Positions 49,086 to 57,214 of a stretch of DNA of 64,000 nt are shown one piece after another. The stretch covers positions 37,931-101,930 of the forward strand of contig JBFMFH010000022.1 in the NCBI GenBank assembly GCA_040752275.1, in the 5' to 3' direction. The notes beneath the pieces are model-generated. The model did no database searches. It saw only the letters and a list, made by a program, of their open reading frames with translations, and was not told the DNA's origin. The first letter of the stretch is position 1. Each line of letters opens with the position of its first letter. A program made the position numbers and the translations under genes. The stretch is from JBFMFH01 sp040752275. Its GTDB lineage: Bacteria; Acidobacteriota; Vicinamibacteria; Vicinamibacterales; JAKQTR01.

Positions 49086-50999
49086 TCAGTGCGCCTCGGC
49101 CCCTCGCCTTGCCGCGCGGTAACCGGGGCGAGCCCGGATCTTCGCCCCTGGGCGCGTCACCTCGACACGCAGGCGTCGATACGTGCCGTCCAGTGACTGG
49201 TTCGAAGGGTAGTAGCAGACCGTGTAGAGGACGCTCAGATCGTGGGCGACCCGACGGAGCGCGTCCGCCAGTCCGTCCAGTGTGGCGGCCCGGTCGACCT
49301 GTCCTCCGGTGCTCGCGGCCAGTTCCTGGAGGAACTGTCGGGCGCGAGCAAGAGTATCCGGCGGGATGGTCGGCTCGACAATGGGTGTACCCGGAGTCAC
49401 CACGCGTACCGTGACATCGTGCGCGGATGCCTCGTACTCGACGACGTAGATGGCGATGTCGGCTTCGGCTGCCCACGCGAGTGTCGCGGAGGCGTCAGCG
49501 AACCGGCTTGCCGTGTCCACGCCATCGGTAACCAGCACGATCGCCCGTCGTTCGACCGCCGCGGGCAGCAGCCGTTCGGCCGACAGGCGAATGGCGTCGT
49601 AGAGTCTCGTGCCGTCCCGTTTGTCGATCTGGTAGACGGCCTGACGCGTGCGGGCGCGGTCCTTTGTGAGAGGGGCCTGCTGGAGGACGCGGCGATGGAA
49701 GGACACGAGCATCAGCTGGTCGTCCTGCCGCACGCCGTCCACGAAACCGAGCAGGGTCTCCTGGATTCTCGCGACGTTCTCCCGCATGCTCGTCGAGCCA
49801 TCGACGAGCAGCACCATGTTGAAGGGCTGCGACAGGGACAACACCCGGTCGATAGTCTGCTCCACGTCGTCTTCGTAGACGCGGAACTCGGACGCCGCGA
49901 CATCGCGCAGGTCGGCACCTGCCGCATCGGCCACCGAGACATGCACCGGCACGTAGGTGATCTCCGACCTGAACGTTGCTGGTGGCGGTTGGTCCGCCAG
50001 GGACGGCGCCGGGGCCGTCCCCGAGGCGAAGGCGCGTGGTGGTTCATCAGGGAATGCGGTGGTCGCGGCGGTCTCGACGCGGAATGGCTCTGTGGACGCC
50101 GAGCAGAGCACGGGGTGTCCCGGCATCCTCCGTACCTTGCCGTGAAACTGCTGCACCACCCATTCGGGCGAGGCTGGCCCGTAGGTCTTCTTCTCCTCGA
50201 CGTATCGGGCTTCGGAGATCCAGTTCTCCCACTCGAGGCGATACGGCCGCTGCATCAGGTCGGACCCCTCCCACGTCCTGTCCGTCAACAGCGCGTTGAT
50301 GTCGTTCGGGTTCCGCCGATAGGCCGCTCCCGGCACCACGATGGCGAGGACGGACTGGCGCAGATTCTGGGGCCAGTCGCCGCGTTGGATGTAGGTGTTC
50401 GATCCCTTGGACGCCGCTGCCTCCGCGGTGTACGACGTTTCCGCCAGAAAGACAAAGTCCGCCGTGGCAGCCGACTGAACGACCTCATAGCGCTTCAGAC
50501 GCGCGAACTCTCTCGCGATGGCGTCCTGGACAGAACGATCGATGACCGCGCGTCCGCGATCCAGCTCGGTCCGCTCGAGCAGGAATCCCGGTTGCGCGGC
50601 CTCTTCGGGCCTGGCCGGTCTCGGCAGCGCGACCGCGACCACGGACCGGCGTGCCCAGACGTCGGAGTCATCGACTGGCGCACCCTGTCCTACCCTTTGG
50701 GCGAGCACGACCACCTCCTGGATATCGTCGCCCGCCCTCGCAGGGAGCGCTCTGGCCCGACCGTCCGGCGTCCACGACCCTCCGTCCGCGAAGCGCACCT
50801 CCGGGATGTCGACGCACATCGTCAGCAGCCGTGCCTCCTTGACCGCAAGGACGTAGACCGTCGGCTTCGCGCGGTCGAGCGACCTCCGGACCTGCGAGTC
50901 GATATCGCTGGATGTGGCGGCGATGGACAACAGACACGAGAGCGTCGCCGCAAGGCCCCCGGCCACGACTCGCCTCACGAGGAGGCCTTCCTTGAGCAT
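49086..50999 (-). CDS. secreted VWFA-related protein (acidobacterial type) 1
   Basis: 637 aa. Signal peptide, a large N-domain (about 25-340), then a Ser/Pro linker and a VWFA domain with MIDAS-like MVLLVDGSTSM...VTDGVD, ending in LRVEVTRPGAKIRARPGYRAA, the C-terminal signature of VWFA-related acidobacterial proteins. Exported; role unknown. ATG 50999 sits behind TAGGAGG; GTG 51011 is an alternative. Paralogue of the next gene. Confidence 0.85.
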   Translation of the reverse strand: MLKEGLLVRRVVAGGLAATLSCLLSIAATSSDIDSQVRRSLDRAKPTVYVLAVKEARLLTMCVDIPEVRFADGGSWTPDGRARALPARAGDDIQEVVVLAQRVGQGAPVDDSDVWARRSVVAVALPRPARPEEAAQPGFLLERTELDRGRAVIDRSVQDAIAREFARLKRYEVVQSAATADFVFLAETSYTAEAAASKGSNTYIQRGDWPQNLRQSVLAIVVPGAAYRRNPNDINALLTDRTWEGSDLMQRPYRLEWENWISEARYVEEKKTYGPASPEWVVQQFHGKVRRMPGHPVLCSASTEPFRVETAATTAFPDEPPRAFASGTAPAPSLADQPPPATFRSEITYVPVHVSVADAAGADLRDVAASEFRVYEDDVEQTIDRVLSLSQPFNMVLLVDGSTSMRENVARIQETLLGFVDGVRQDDQLMLVSFHRRVLQQAPLTKDRARTRQAVYQIDKRDGTRLYDAIRLSAERLLPAAVERRAIVLVTDGVDTASRFADASATLAWAAEADIAIYVVEYEASAHDVTVRVVTPGTPIVEPTIPPDTLARARQFLQELAASTGGQVDRAATLDGLADALRRVAHDLSVLYTVCYYPSNQSLDGTYRRLRVEVTRPGAKIRARPGYRAARRGAEAH

Positions 51000-51090
51000 G
51001 AGCACCCCCACCTCCTACGCGGCCGCGATCCAACAGGTCTTCGAGGAGCGGAGCGTGCGGGGCCGTGGAGGGACCCTGCACGCTGCCCAT

Positions 51091-52812
51091 TCAGTGCCCG
51101 CTGCCTGTCGCCCGGTATCCGGCTCGCGCGCGGACCACGGCGCCCGGGACGCTCACTTCGACACGAACCTGCCGGGATTCCCCGGGTCCGAGAGCAGAGG
51201 CGGGGACATAGTACAGCACGTGGTGGCCGCGCAGGTCGTCCACCACGCGTTTCAGCTTCTCGGCCGTTGAGACCCGCTCGGCACGTCCTCCCGAGGAGCC
51301 AGCCAGCGCCGCGAGGTGTGTGGTCGCCCGCTCGAACGAGGCCGTCGTGTCGAAGTACCCCTCCGGGACGGCCACCAGCCGCTCCATGAACGACTCGCGG
51401 CGCGGCGCGACTGAGGTGGAGTCGAACTGCATCGCATACAGGGGTATGCCATCGGCTGCTACGCGGTCCATCACGCTCGAGGCCGTCACGTGAACGCTGT
51501 CCACGTCCATCCCGTCGGTCAGCAAGGCCATCGCCTTACGGCCTGCGATCTTCTGCAGCCGCTCTGCCAGGACGACATCGACTGCGTCGTAAAGCCTGCT
51601 GAGGAAACCGCCGAACGGCTTCAGACCGACCACCGCTGTTCGCAGCACGTCCTTGTCTCCGGTGACGTCGCGCACCAGCCACGTCCGATCATCGAAGGTG
51701 ACGACAAGCGCGCGATCCTGGGGGCCGAGCGCTTCGAGGAAGGTTGAGGCGGCGACCTTGAGGTCCGTCAGATACGGCCACATACTTCGTGACGTATCGA
51801 GGACGAGCGCGACCGTGAGCGGGTCGGACGGTCTGCGCATGGAAGCCACCCGTTGTGGCGCGTCGTTCTCGAAGACGGAGAAATCCGACGCGGCGAGGCC
51901 CTCGATGACGGTGCCCCCCGCCCCGTGTACGGAGACGGGCACAGCCACGGCGGCGCGAGCATCCGGTGAGGTGTCGGAAGAGGACGGGAGTCCTCCTCGC
52001 CTGTCCACTTCGAGAATCAGGGAGTCGGGCTCGGCCGACATTGGGACGGCCTGTGCAGGCTGAGGCGCGGTGCAGATTCCGTCACGTATCCGCACGCGCA
52101 CCACGCGCTCCCGCTCCTCCATCTCCTGCAGACGGGCGGCGTCCCGCTGTGAGTCGCCGGAGGGAACGAACTTGCCCGGATTCCCCGACTGCCGCTCGTG
52201 AAGCTGAGTGACCACGTCCTCGGGGGCACCGGCCGCAGCTCTCGAGCCACCGGCCCAGAGGCGAGTCTCCATGATGGTGTCGAGTGAAGGGACCTCACGC
52301 ATACGCGCGGCCGGTACAACGAGCCCAATGACCGAGGTCAGCCGATTGGGCAATCCATCAAGCCCGCCCCGCAGGAACAGCTCACGCGGCTGCGAGGATT
52401 GGGAACGCTCGGCGCGCCGCTCGGGCGGCACGTCCGCGCCCGCTCGCCCTTCCACGACAGCCATGTATTCCGCCTGCGCGAAGAAGACGTAGTCGGCCTC
52501 CGCTGGCGTCCGGGCCAACCGGTACCGCTTTCTCCTGGTGAACTCCGCTTCGATCCGGTTCCCGACGTCCTGGTCGACGCGGAGCGTCACCGGTTCGGCG
52601 GTCCGAACCAGATGGAGTCCCGGATGAACCCGCGGCGGCGCCAACCGCCCACCCGGCGCGCAGGTGCGGAAGAGCGTGGTTCCTGTATCGACGCGCACCG
52701 CGATCACGTGGAATGACTCGCCCTTGGCGAACGGCTGCGCGACGGGGGCGAGCTGGGGAAGCGCGAGAGCGGCAACCACAAACACGCGGAGACCGTTTGG
52801 CTTCCAGTACAT
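51091..52812 (-). CDS. secreted VWFA-related protein (acidobacterial type) 2
   Basis: 573 aa. Signal peptide (LRVFVVAALALPQLAPVAQ), N-domain with EAEFTRRKRYRLARTPAEADYVFFAQAEY also found in its neighbour, VWFA with VALVLDTSRSMWPY and LLTDGMDVDSV, and the terminal VRVEVSVPGAVVRARAGYRA. ATG 52812 gives the signal peptide; the longer frame to 52917 is unsupported. First of a tandem pair, 91 bp apart. Confidence 0.85.
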   Translation of the reverse strand: MYWKPNGLRVFVVAALALPQLAPVAQPFAKGESFHVIAVRVDTGTTLFRTCAPGGRLAPPRVHPGLHLVRTAEPVTLRVDQDVGNRIEAEFTRRKRYRLARTPAEADYVFFAQAEYMAVVEGRAGADVPPERRAERSQSSQPRELFLRGGLDGLPNRLTSVIGLVVPAARMREVPSLDTIMETRLWAGGSRAAAGAPEDVVTQLHERQSGNPGKFVPSGDSQRDAARLQEMEERERVVRVRIRDGICTAPQPAQAVPMSAEPDSLILEVDRRGGLPSSSDTSPDARAAVAVPVSVHGAGGTVIEGLAASDFSVFENDAPQRVASMRRPSDPLTVALVLDTSRSMWPYLTDLKVAASTFLEALGPQDRALVVTFDDRTWLVRDVTGDKDVLRTAVVGLKPFGGFLSRLYDAVDVVLAERLQKIAGRKAMALLTDGMDVDSVHVTASSVMDRVAADGIPLYAMQFDSTSVAPRRESFMERLVAVPEGYFDTTASFERATTHLAALAGSSGGRAERVSTAEKLKRVVDDLRGHHVLYYVPASALGPGESRQVRVEVSVPGAVVRARAGYRATGSGH

Positions 52813-52980
52813 GGCATGGCCGCCCGAGGAACGTCCGGCCGGATTCAGCGCCACGGAGGCGCCGCAGCGGCGACCTTGTGCCAACGGATGAGACGGCGGT
52901 AGAGGGCTTGCGGCCATTACCTTGCACCTGCTCGACCCAATCGTTCGGGGGCCGTCACCCGCCCGGTCGGCAGCCCCGAG

Positions 52981-53413
52981 CTACCGAGCCCGTACGGCAG
53001 ACGTGCTCGGCAGCCCAACGGGCCGCCGTTCGCTCGCCGGCACCCCGGCAGGAGCGGGGTGCGTCGTCGAGCGCGGGCGCGAAGGTGCCCAAGAGGCTTC
53101 AGTGGCGACCAGCCCAGAGTCGGGAATCGGTGCCTGGTTGAAGTACCGGAAAATACTACACTGACCCCAGCCCTCTGTGCCCTGCTCGCCATTCTCCCCA
53201 TTCGCGCCCTTCTGGGCGTATTCCGGGGTGCTACCGGCGGTCCCGGAGTTGCCGTCCGTTCCACCGCCCGACCCGAGTCCCCCGGCACCGGCCGTTCCTC
53301 CTGTGCCGGAGTCTCCCTTCGAGCCCGCCCGTCCCCTTCGTGCCACCAAGCCCACCCGCCACGTCAAACGTGCACCACGTATCCCACGAGTAGGTTTCGA
53401 TGATGGCGATCAC
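52981..53413 (-). pseudogene. collagen-like Gly-X-Y gene, frameshifted
   Basis: Opens near 53413 with VIAIIETYSWDTWCTFDVAGGLGGTKGTG, then a one-base slip in a G-rich run (about 53325-53345) moves the Gly-X-Y series to another frame, which goes on with GSKGDSGTGG...GANGENGEQGTEGWGQ. About 17 Gly-X-Y-like triplets survive. The frame may extend upstream to about 53498. A sequencing slip would explain it equally well. Confidence 0.55.
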
Positions 53414-53457
53414 GCTGTTCGGCGTCTCGGTGTAGGATCGTGCGGTCCGGCCACTCT

Positions 53458-53474
53458 GGTACCAGTCTGGTACC
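53458..53474. repeat. GGTACCA-N3-TGGTACC palindrome, RHH copy 2
   Basis: Perfect 7-bp arms with 3-nt spacer, followed by TGAATCGAC. The same palindrome and flank occur at 55901-55917 beside the intact RHH copy. Confidence 0.75.
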
Positions 53475-53510
53475 TGAATCGACGAGGCAACACGGCGAGG
53501 CGGTCAATCA

Positions 53511-53729
53511 GGACGGACGGACGGACGGACGGACGACGCTGAGAGGGGCGCAATGGCGGTGTTGCTGGAGGGGACGCCTCAGTGGCCACGCGGGTAGAAC
53601 TCAGCTTCAGTTGGCGGATCAGACGACGGACAATCGCGCCCACCGGCTCGGTCACGGGCGGCCGCGTACGCGGACAGGAACTCGTAGTTCTCGTCAGAGA
53701 GCCAGACGTGCAACTGTCTGCGGGGGCAT
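53511..53729 (-). pseudogene. RHH gene copy 2, doubly frameshifted, with GGAC repeats
   Basis: ATG 53729 is followed by a 2-base deletion relative to copy 1, so the start reads MPPQTVARLAL and stops; the HVWLSDENYEFLSAYAAAR body survives in another frame and then carries the same second frameshift as copy 1. The block 53511-53644 is identical to 47828-47961. Confidence 0.75.
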
Positions 53730-54578
53730 CGTGTGAGTGCGCCTCCACGGGGGTCTGTCCGGCGGGCAGTATCGCAGCCTGCCGGGGTCCCAATAGCCAG
53801 TGACCAGCGCGCGCCGGTTGTTCGGCCGGACCGCCTCGGTGAGCGTGCCACGAATAGGCACTCGCAGCTCCGGGGTAAACAGACTGGTTGTTGTCAGAAC
53901 GAGATTGCCGAAGAGCGCACTCCCCTGCCCTCTCCGACGCGGTAGCACTCTTGCAGTCACGTTCACAACGGCTGGGTTGCCAGTTGGCTCCAGCCATGCG
54001 CTGATGCTCTCGTTCGTGGATCGAACGCCCAGGAGACGGACATCAGCGCCGTGGGCGATCATCACGCGGACGCGGCGTGTGGCCTCCATACCTTCGTTCA
54101 ACTGGCCAAAGTCAACCGTGCGGGAACTCAGCAACAGTTCGGGACGCACCATCGCAGCAACAACGAGTGTGACGGTTCGCTGTTCAGGATCGTTACACTC
54201 CACAGTAACGCGTTTCTGGATCGCACCTGCCATGTCGCGTGTATCGACGGCAACACGGATCGCTGCACTCTCGCCTGGACGCAAATGTCCGGCCGATGGC
54301 AATGCTGCCGTACATGCACAATCAGCCACGAGCCTTTCAACGACAAGGAGTTCCTCTCCGGTGTTCTTGAAAGCGAACTCCCTCTCGACGCGCTGTCCCT
54401 CGACGACCTGGCCAACATCGACTTGCGTGTAATCGAACGCCACGCGCGGCTGTCGCGAGCCCTGTCGCAGACACCCATCACATAGCGTCGCGAACAAGAC
54501 AGCCACTACAGTGTAGACTCCAAGCCTCGGCGTCAGATGGTACCGACAGATCAATGGCCCTAACGTTGCCTCCGACAC
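53694..54578 (-). CDS. DUF1573-domain exported protein
   Basis: 294 aa from GTG 54578, four bases after the upstream stop. N-terminal hydrophobic segment with a Cys (VVAVLFATLCDGC, possible lipoprotein), then DVGQVVEGQRVEREFAFKNTGEELLVVERLVADCACTAALPS, the DUF1573 core with its C-x-C, and two further Ig/ASH-like beta units. The last about 12 residues (MPPQTVARLAL) are read out of the inserted RHH element, so the native C-terminus is probably lost. Third gene of the Cys-rich operon. Confidence 0.75.
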   Translation of the reverse strand: MSEATLGPLICRYHLTPRLGVYTVVAVLFATLCDGCLRQGSRQPRVAFDYTQVDVGQVVEGQRVEREFAFKNTGEELLVVERLVADCACTAALPSAGHLRPGESAAIRVAVDTRDMAGAIQKRVTVECNDPEQRTVTLVVAAMVRPELLLSSRTVDFGQLNEGMEATRRVRVMIAHGADVRLLGVRSTNESISAWLEPTGNPAVVNVTARVLPRRRGQGSALFGNLVLTTTSLFTPELRVPIRGTLTEAVRPNNRRALVTGYWDPGRLRYCPPDRPPWRRTHTMPPQTVARLAL

Positions 54579-54582
54579 AAGC

Positions 54583-55329
54583 CTACTTGGGCGGTCGATG
54601 GGAGAAGTAGTACGCGTCACGTGCCGCTGCTTCGGGATGTCCCGCGATACCAAAGAGCTCGGAGGGGGCAACCTCCCGATAGTGGGTCGGCACCTCGAAG
54701 AGCGCGGGGTCAGGTTCTCCCGGACGGATCATGATCGGAAAGGCGCGGCTCTTGGATGTTCCGAAGTCCCCAAGCTGTTGGAGCTTTGCACATCCGAGGT
54801 CGGGCGCGAACCACAGCGTCACTGGGCCTACGCGGATCTTGACAGACGGATAGCCGTTGATCGTTGCCCTCTCCTCTAGAACCTGGCCCGCTGTGATTGG
54901 CCGCCCGGACAGCGAATCCAGGCAATCACTGGAAGGGTCCCGCGCAGAGCGGCGAACATCATAGTCTGCCCGAATCGTGGAACTCTTGAGTTCCGCGATA
55001 TCGTCAACTTCGATCCGGAGTCCGGATGCGAACGAGATGAAACGCTGCGAATTCATGCGGCCCTGCGCTGGAAAGTGCTCTGTGCGGCTGACATGGGCAC
55101 CATCAGATCGCCACGCCTCGGTGAGAGTTGCCCCCGGGCGAGTCATTCCACTGGACGACTCAACACTCTCCACCATGATCACCGAGTAGGGGGTGAAAAG
55201 AGACGCCGCCTGAGCCACCGGTCTTTGTGCGAGCGGGTGAGTAGTCACTGAGGCAAGCACGGCACCCACTACGAGTGCACCAATGACAATCAGTTCGCGA
55301 CGCGTCGGATCCAATCTGTCGTTCCACAT
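54583..55329 (-). CDS. signal-anchored protein of the Cys-rich operon
   Basis: 248 aa, family not recognised. Signal anchor about 12-30 (ELIVIGALVVGAVLASVTT), an extracytoplasmic domain with TRPGATLTEAWRSDG, GYPSVKIRVGPVTLWFAPDLGCAKLQQLGDFG and GEPDPALFEVPTHYREVAPSEL. Lies between the Cys-rich peptide (22 bp) and the DUF1573 gene (4 bp), so the three are almost certainly co-transcribed. Confidence 0.65.
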   Translation of the reverse strand: MWNDRLDPTRRELIVIGALVVGAVLASVTTHPLAQRPVAQAASLFTPYSVIMVESVESSSGMTRPGATLTEAWRSDGAHVSRTEHFPAQGRMNSQRFISFASGLRIEVDDIAELKSSTIRADYDVRRSARDPSSDCLDSLSGRPITAGQVLEERATINGYPSVKIRVGPVTLWFAPDLGCAKLQQLGDFGTSKSRAFPIMIRPGEPDPALFEVPTHYREVAPSELFGIAGHPEAAARDAYYFSHRPPK

Positions 55330-55351
55330 GTCACGCGCCTCCCGCTGCATC

Positions 55352-55642
55352 CTAGTCGATACAACTACTCTGCTGACCGCAGCTGATCTGATGGTAACAA
55401 TGGTCGATGAAGTGGTCGTCACCACACAGTGCGACGCCCTGTGAGCACAGGGTCCAGTAGCAGCCCTCTACATCTCCGCAACCATCTCTCGTTCCAGCAG
55501 CCAGCTCGTCGCACATGCCGCAGAACTTGTCGCAGTCCGGATCCTGAGCTCGTCCGGCGGCGATAAGCCCCACGATCGCCAGAGCCACCGCGATCGCGAT
55601 ACGCCGCTTCCCCGGGACGACACTCCTGAGTGCGTTCAGCAT
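55352..55642 (-). CDS. secreted 10-cysteine mini-protein
   Basis: 96 aa. Basic N-terminus and signal peptide (IAIAVALAIVGLIAAGRAQ), then a 60-residue mature region with ten cysteines (DPDCDKFCGMCDELAAG...GCGDVEGCYWTLCSQGVALC...DHCYHQISCGQQSSCID), consistent with up to five disulfides. No leader peptidase GG or modification enzyme is nearby. First gene of the operon with the signal-anchored and DUF1573 proteins. Function unknown. Confidence 0.65.
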   Translation of the reverse strand: MLNALRSVVPGKRRIAIAVALAIVGLIAAGRAQDPDCDKFCGMCDELAAGTRDGCGDVEGCYWTLCSQGVALCGDDHFIDHCYHQISCGQQSSCID

Positions 55643-55946
55643 CGTCGTGACCCCCACAGCGTAAGTCCCTGAGCTCATTTCACGGGTCGCAATAGGTCCC
55701 GACCACACTCCCAACTGTCTCCGGATCGCTGTTCGCCTGGATCTCCGCGGGCCACACACTTGCGGCAGCCTCAGTAAGCGAACTCAAGACACGGTTACCG
55801 CCGAGGACGGTGTGCCCCAGGACCCCTCTGTGCGCCGGGCACGAAACAGCCCAGCCCGGGACAAGTCTAGCCGGGGCGCGGGTTGGGGCGGAAGAGGGTT
55901 GGTACCACCCTGGTACCTGAATCGACCAATCGACGTGGCGAGACGG
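55643..55946. other. gene-free gap with GGTACC palindrome
   Basis: About 300 bases upstream of the Cys-rich gene. It contains only the palindrome GGTACCA-N3-TGGTACC (55901-55917) followed by TGAATCGAC that marks the downstream side of RHH copies. No convincing promoter boxes seen. Confidence 0.5.
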
Positions 55947-56171
55947 TCAGGCACGACGGACGGACGCACGGACGGACGGAAGTGAAGTGCCACGTGCAGG
56001 ATTGCCGGAGGCGCTGGCCTCGTAACTGGTGTGAGCACAGCTGAGTCTCAACTGTCGGACCAACCCGCGAATGACTTGGCTCACGCGTTCGTCGCGCTCG
56101 GCGGCGTACTCTCGAAGGAACACGTAGTCCCGGTTGGACAGCCAGACGTGCAGCTGCTGGCGTGGGCGCAT
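55947..56171 (-). CDS. ribbon-helix-helix DNA-binding protein, intact copy
   Basis: 74 aa. MRPRQQLHVWLSNRDYVFLR continues with EYAAERDERVSQVIRGLVRQ: a short beta-strand then two helices, the Arc/MetJ pattern of antitoxin-type repressors. The tail after about residue 44 is low complexity, ending in the GGAC-repeat region read as SVRASVRRA. SD GGAGGCG about 11 bases upstream. Only one of four copies here is open. No toxin partner is adjacent; the neighbour is a dead Uma2 gene. Confidence 0.65.
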   Translation of the reverse strand: MRPRQQLHVWLSNRDYVFLREYAAERDERVSQVIRGLVRQLRLSCAHTSYEASASGNPARGTSLPSVRASVRRA

Positions 56172-56247
56172 GAGATGAGCACGCCTCCGGGAAACCGGGG
56201 GACAGTATCGCCGGCGCGCATCCCGCGATCAACCGTTTCGGTCGCGT

Positions 56248-56285
56248 TGCACAGAATATCACGCCAGGTCACACCTCTGTGCAAG
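56248..56285. repeat. 9-bp inverted repeat
   Basis: TTGCACAGA (56248-56256) and TCTGTGCAA (56277-56285) with a 20-nt loop, between the RHH gene and the Uma2 pseudogene. Possible terminator or operator; otherwise 56172-56429 shows nothing. Confidence 0.5.
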
Positions 56286-56429
56286 AGCCCTTGACTCTTG
56301 ATGCGCGATGAACGCCAGGCGCCCCCGTGGCGGCCGGCGTTGATTCTGTCCTCTCCAGCCGCTGGCCGACATCATACGGCGGGAGACGGAGAGACGAGGC
56401 TCTGCGCGAAGGCAGCCGTGTCAGTCAAC

Positions 56430-56728
56430 CGAGGCATGCGCGTCCGCCGCCAGCCGGCCCAGTCGGACACGAGGACATCCGGCCCCAGATGGAGCTCGGG
56501 CTCGTAGAGGATTCACCAGTCGCCAGGTCCTCCGCGGCCCTGGTGGTAGGGCTGGACCAGATGTCCCCCGACGACGGCTCCGGCTTGGGTGTGCCTTGGC
56601 GCGGGCCGCGGCGACGAGTGGAGTTCCCCGTCGACGATCTCGGCCACGCAGATGTCCGGGACCTTCAGCAGATCGTCGTACGTGGCCGGTCGATCGAACG
56701 GCGGGACCCGCGGCATCGGCTGCATCAT
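56430..56728 (-). pseudogene. Uma2 gene with nonsense codon and lost 3' half
   Basis: Opens MMQPMPRVPPFDRPATYDDL as in the intact Uma2, reaches GGPGDW, then has TGA where the intact gene has CGG. The same frame continues ILYEPELHLGPDVLVSDW to RMPRL and then leaves homology. So there are two lesions: a stop codon and a replaced C-terminal half. Confidence 0.8.
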
Positions 56729-56808
56729 GCATCGTCCGCTTGCATTGCCGGTGCCGGTCTCGACCCGGCGAAATCAGGCGGGATGCGAGCGTTTGCAGCC
56801 GTCACGTT

Positions 56809-56853
56809 GCAGATTCTGCCGTCGGCGTTCGACGCCGATGCTGCAGATTCTGC
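56809..56853. promoter_or_regulatory. composite palindromic operator-like site
   Basis: GCAGATTCTGC at 56809-56819 and again at 56843-56853, 34 bp apart, flanking a third palindrome TCGGCGT-TCG-ACGCCGA (56822-56838). The second copy of this region (57955-57999) keeps the 34-bp spacing. Lies between divergent Uma2 and nucleotidyltransferase-pair genes. Confidence 0.5.
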
Positions 56854-56962
56854 CGTTGGTGCGGAGGCTCCTGAAGTCGTTGTCCCGCCCGATCCTCATT
56901 CCCGCTGGGCGGACGGCCGGTTGTCTCCGGCAGGCGCCGCCGACGGGTGTTATCATGCCGTC

Positions 56963-57214
56963 GTGACCCGCGCCGATATCCTCGCGTTCGCTCGCCGGGA
57001 CTGGTCCTGCCTGGAGGAGGCCAAGGCACAGTACTGGCTCGAATACAAGGCCGGTCTGACGCCAACCGACGCTCTGGCGTTCAGCGATCAGCTCAGGCGT
57101 CACGCCCGGCAGCTCCGGCCGGACTGGCCGGATGAAGGCGTTCGCATCGACGACCTGCTGGGTCACGCCCGCGTTGCGGAGGCTTTGCGTGCCGTTCCCA
57201 GCCGGCCCCGCTGA
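56963..57214 (+). CDS. small partner protein preceding nucleotidyltransferase
   Basis: 83 aa from GTG 56963. RADILAFARRDWSCLEEAKAQYW, GLTPTDALAFSDQLRRHARQLRPDWPD, DDLLGHARVAEALRAV: all-helical, no named family known to me. Overlaps the next gene by 26 bp, so they are translationally linked. Probably the antitoxin or accessory half of a two-gene module; that is inference from arrangement. Confidence 0.6.
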   Translation: MTRADILAFARRDWSCLEEAKAQYWLEYKAGLTPTDALAFSDQLRRHARQLRPDWPDEGVRIDDLLGHARVAEALRAVPSRPR

